DNA of 64,000 bases from Streptomyces sp. RKAG290 (GTDB taxonomy: Bacteria > Actinomycetota > Actinomycetes > Streptomycetales > Streptomycetaceae): contig NZ_JAJOZC010000001.1 of NCBI RefSeq assembly GCF_023701695.1, positions 1,984,001 through 2,048,000 on the forward strand, given 5' to 3'. Positions 63,999 through 64,000 of the stretch are shown one piece after another (the first letter of the stretch is position 1; each line of letters opens with the position of its first letter). The translations under genes and the position numbers were made by a program. The notes below the pieces were generated by a model. It had not been told where the DNA came from and ran no database searches. It saw nothing but the letters and a program-made list of their open reading frames with translations.

Positions 63999-64000
63999 GG

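Noticed and set aside
1..64000. Mobile elements, CRISPR arrays, tRNA or rRNA genes
   Set aside because: I saw no transposase, integrase, regularly spaced repeat array, attachment-site repeat or cloverleaf in the gaps between genes.

Overview
The window is chromosomal DNA of a high-GC actinomycete, almost certainly a Streptomyces. Codon third positions are strongly GC-biased. It carries a conservon (CvnA kinase, roadblock, DUF742, GTPase), a Ku/LigD-polymerase pair, an actinobacterial-type 2-oxoglutarate decarboxylase, Lon under a HspR-type site, and many GTG/TTG starts and ATGA overlaps. I found no rRNA, tRNA, CRISPR array, insertion sequence or integrase.

Layout. (1) 1-9265 looks like part of a specialised-metabolite cluster cut by the left edge. 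A leftward FAD oxidoreductase / acyl carrier protein / thioesterase-like operon faces a rightward set. That set has a dimeric alpha-beta barrel protein, a DHA2-type exporter, an 18-codon peptide gene followed by two strong hairpins, a SagB/ThcOx-type flavin dehydrogenase, two tandem Cupin_4 (JmjC-like) oxygenases and a second MFS exporter. I read the peptide, dehydrogenase, oxygenases and exporter as a candidate RiPP pathway that I cannot match to a described class. (2) 9495-22546: secreted sedolisin; Ku and LigD-Pol; HEAT-repeat and zinc-ribbon proteins; lipoprotein plus sensor kinase; SEDS/class B PBP pair; amidase. (3) 22595-34153: hydrolase, GNAT, DinB, a kinase-like phosphotransferase, two divergent di-iron proteins with a TetR regulator, a pseudokinase with PQQ-like repeats, an NlpC/P60 hydrolase. 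(4) 34239-40011: conservon with an associated StyA-type flavoprotein monooxygenase. (5) 40364-47976: PP2C-like phosphatase, MarR regulator, GH25 muramidase, polysaccharide deacetylase, Lon, a damaged isochorismatase, a nucleotidyltransferase. (6) 48035-52516: sigma factor, zinc-finger anti-sigma-like membrane protein and ABC transporter in one coupled operon. (7) 52621-59456: spermidine-synthase-like protein, two-component system, 2-oxoglutarate decarboxylase. (8) 59533-64000: TIR/NB-ARC/TPR protein and HExxH peptide hydroxylase, the left part of an FxSxx-COOH type RiPP locus that continues past the right edge.

Data quality. At least twelve genes are broken by about eighteen single-base losses, nearly all in short runs of G or C. 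Each can be repaired by adding one base. I treat these as sequencing errors rather than pseudogenes and give the joined coordinates. The isochorismatase at 46558 is different: it also lacks part of its core.
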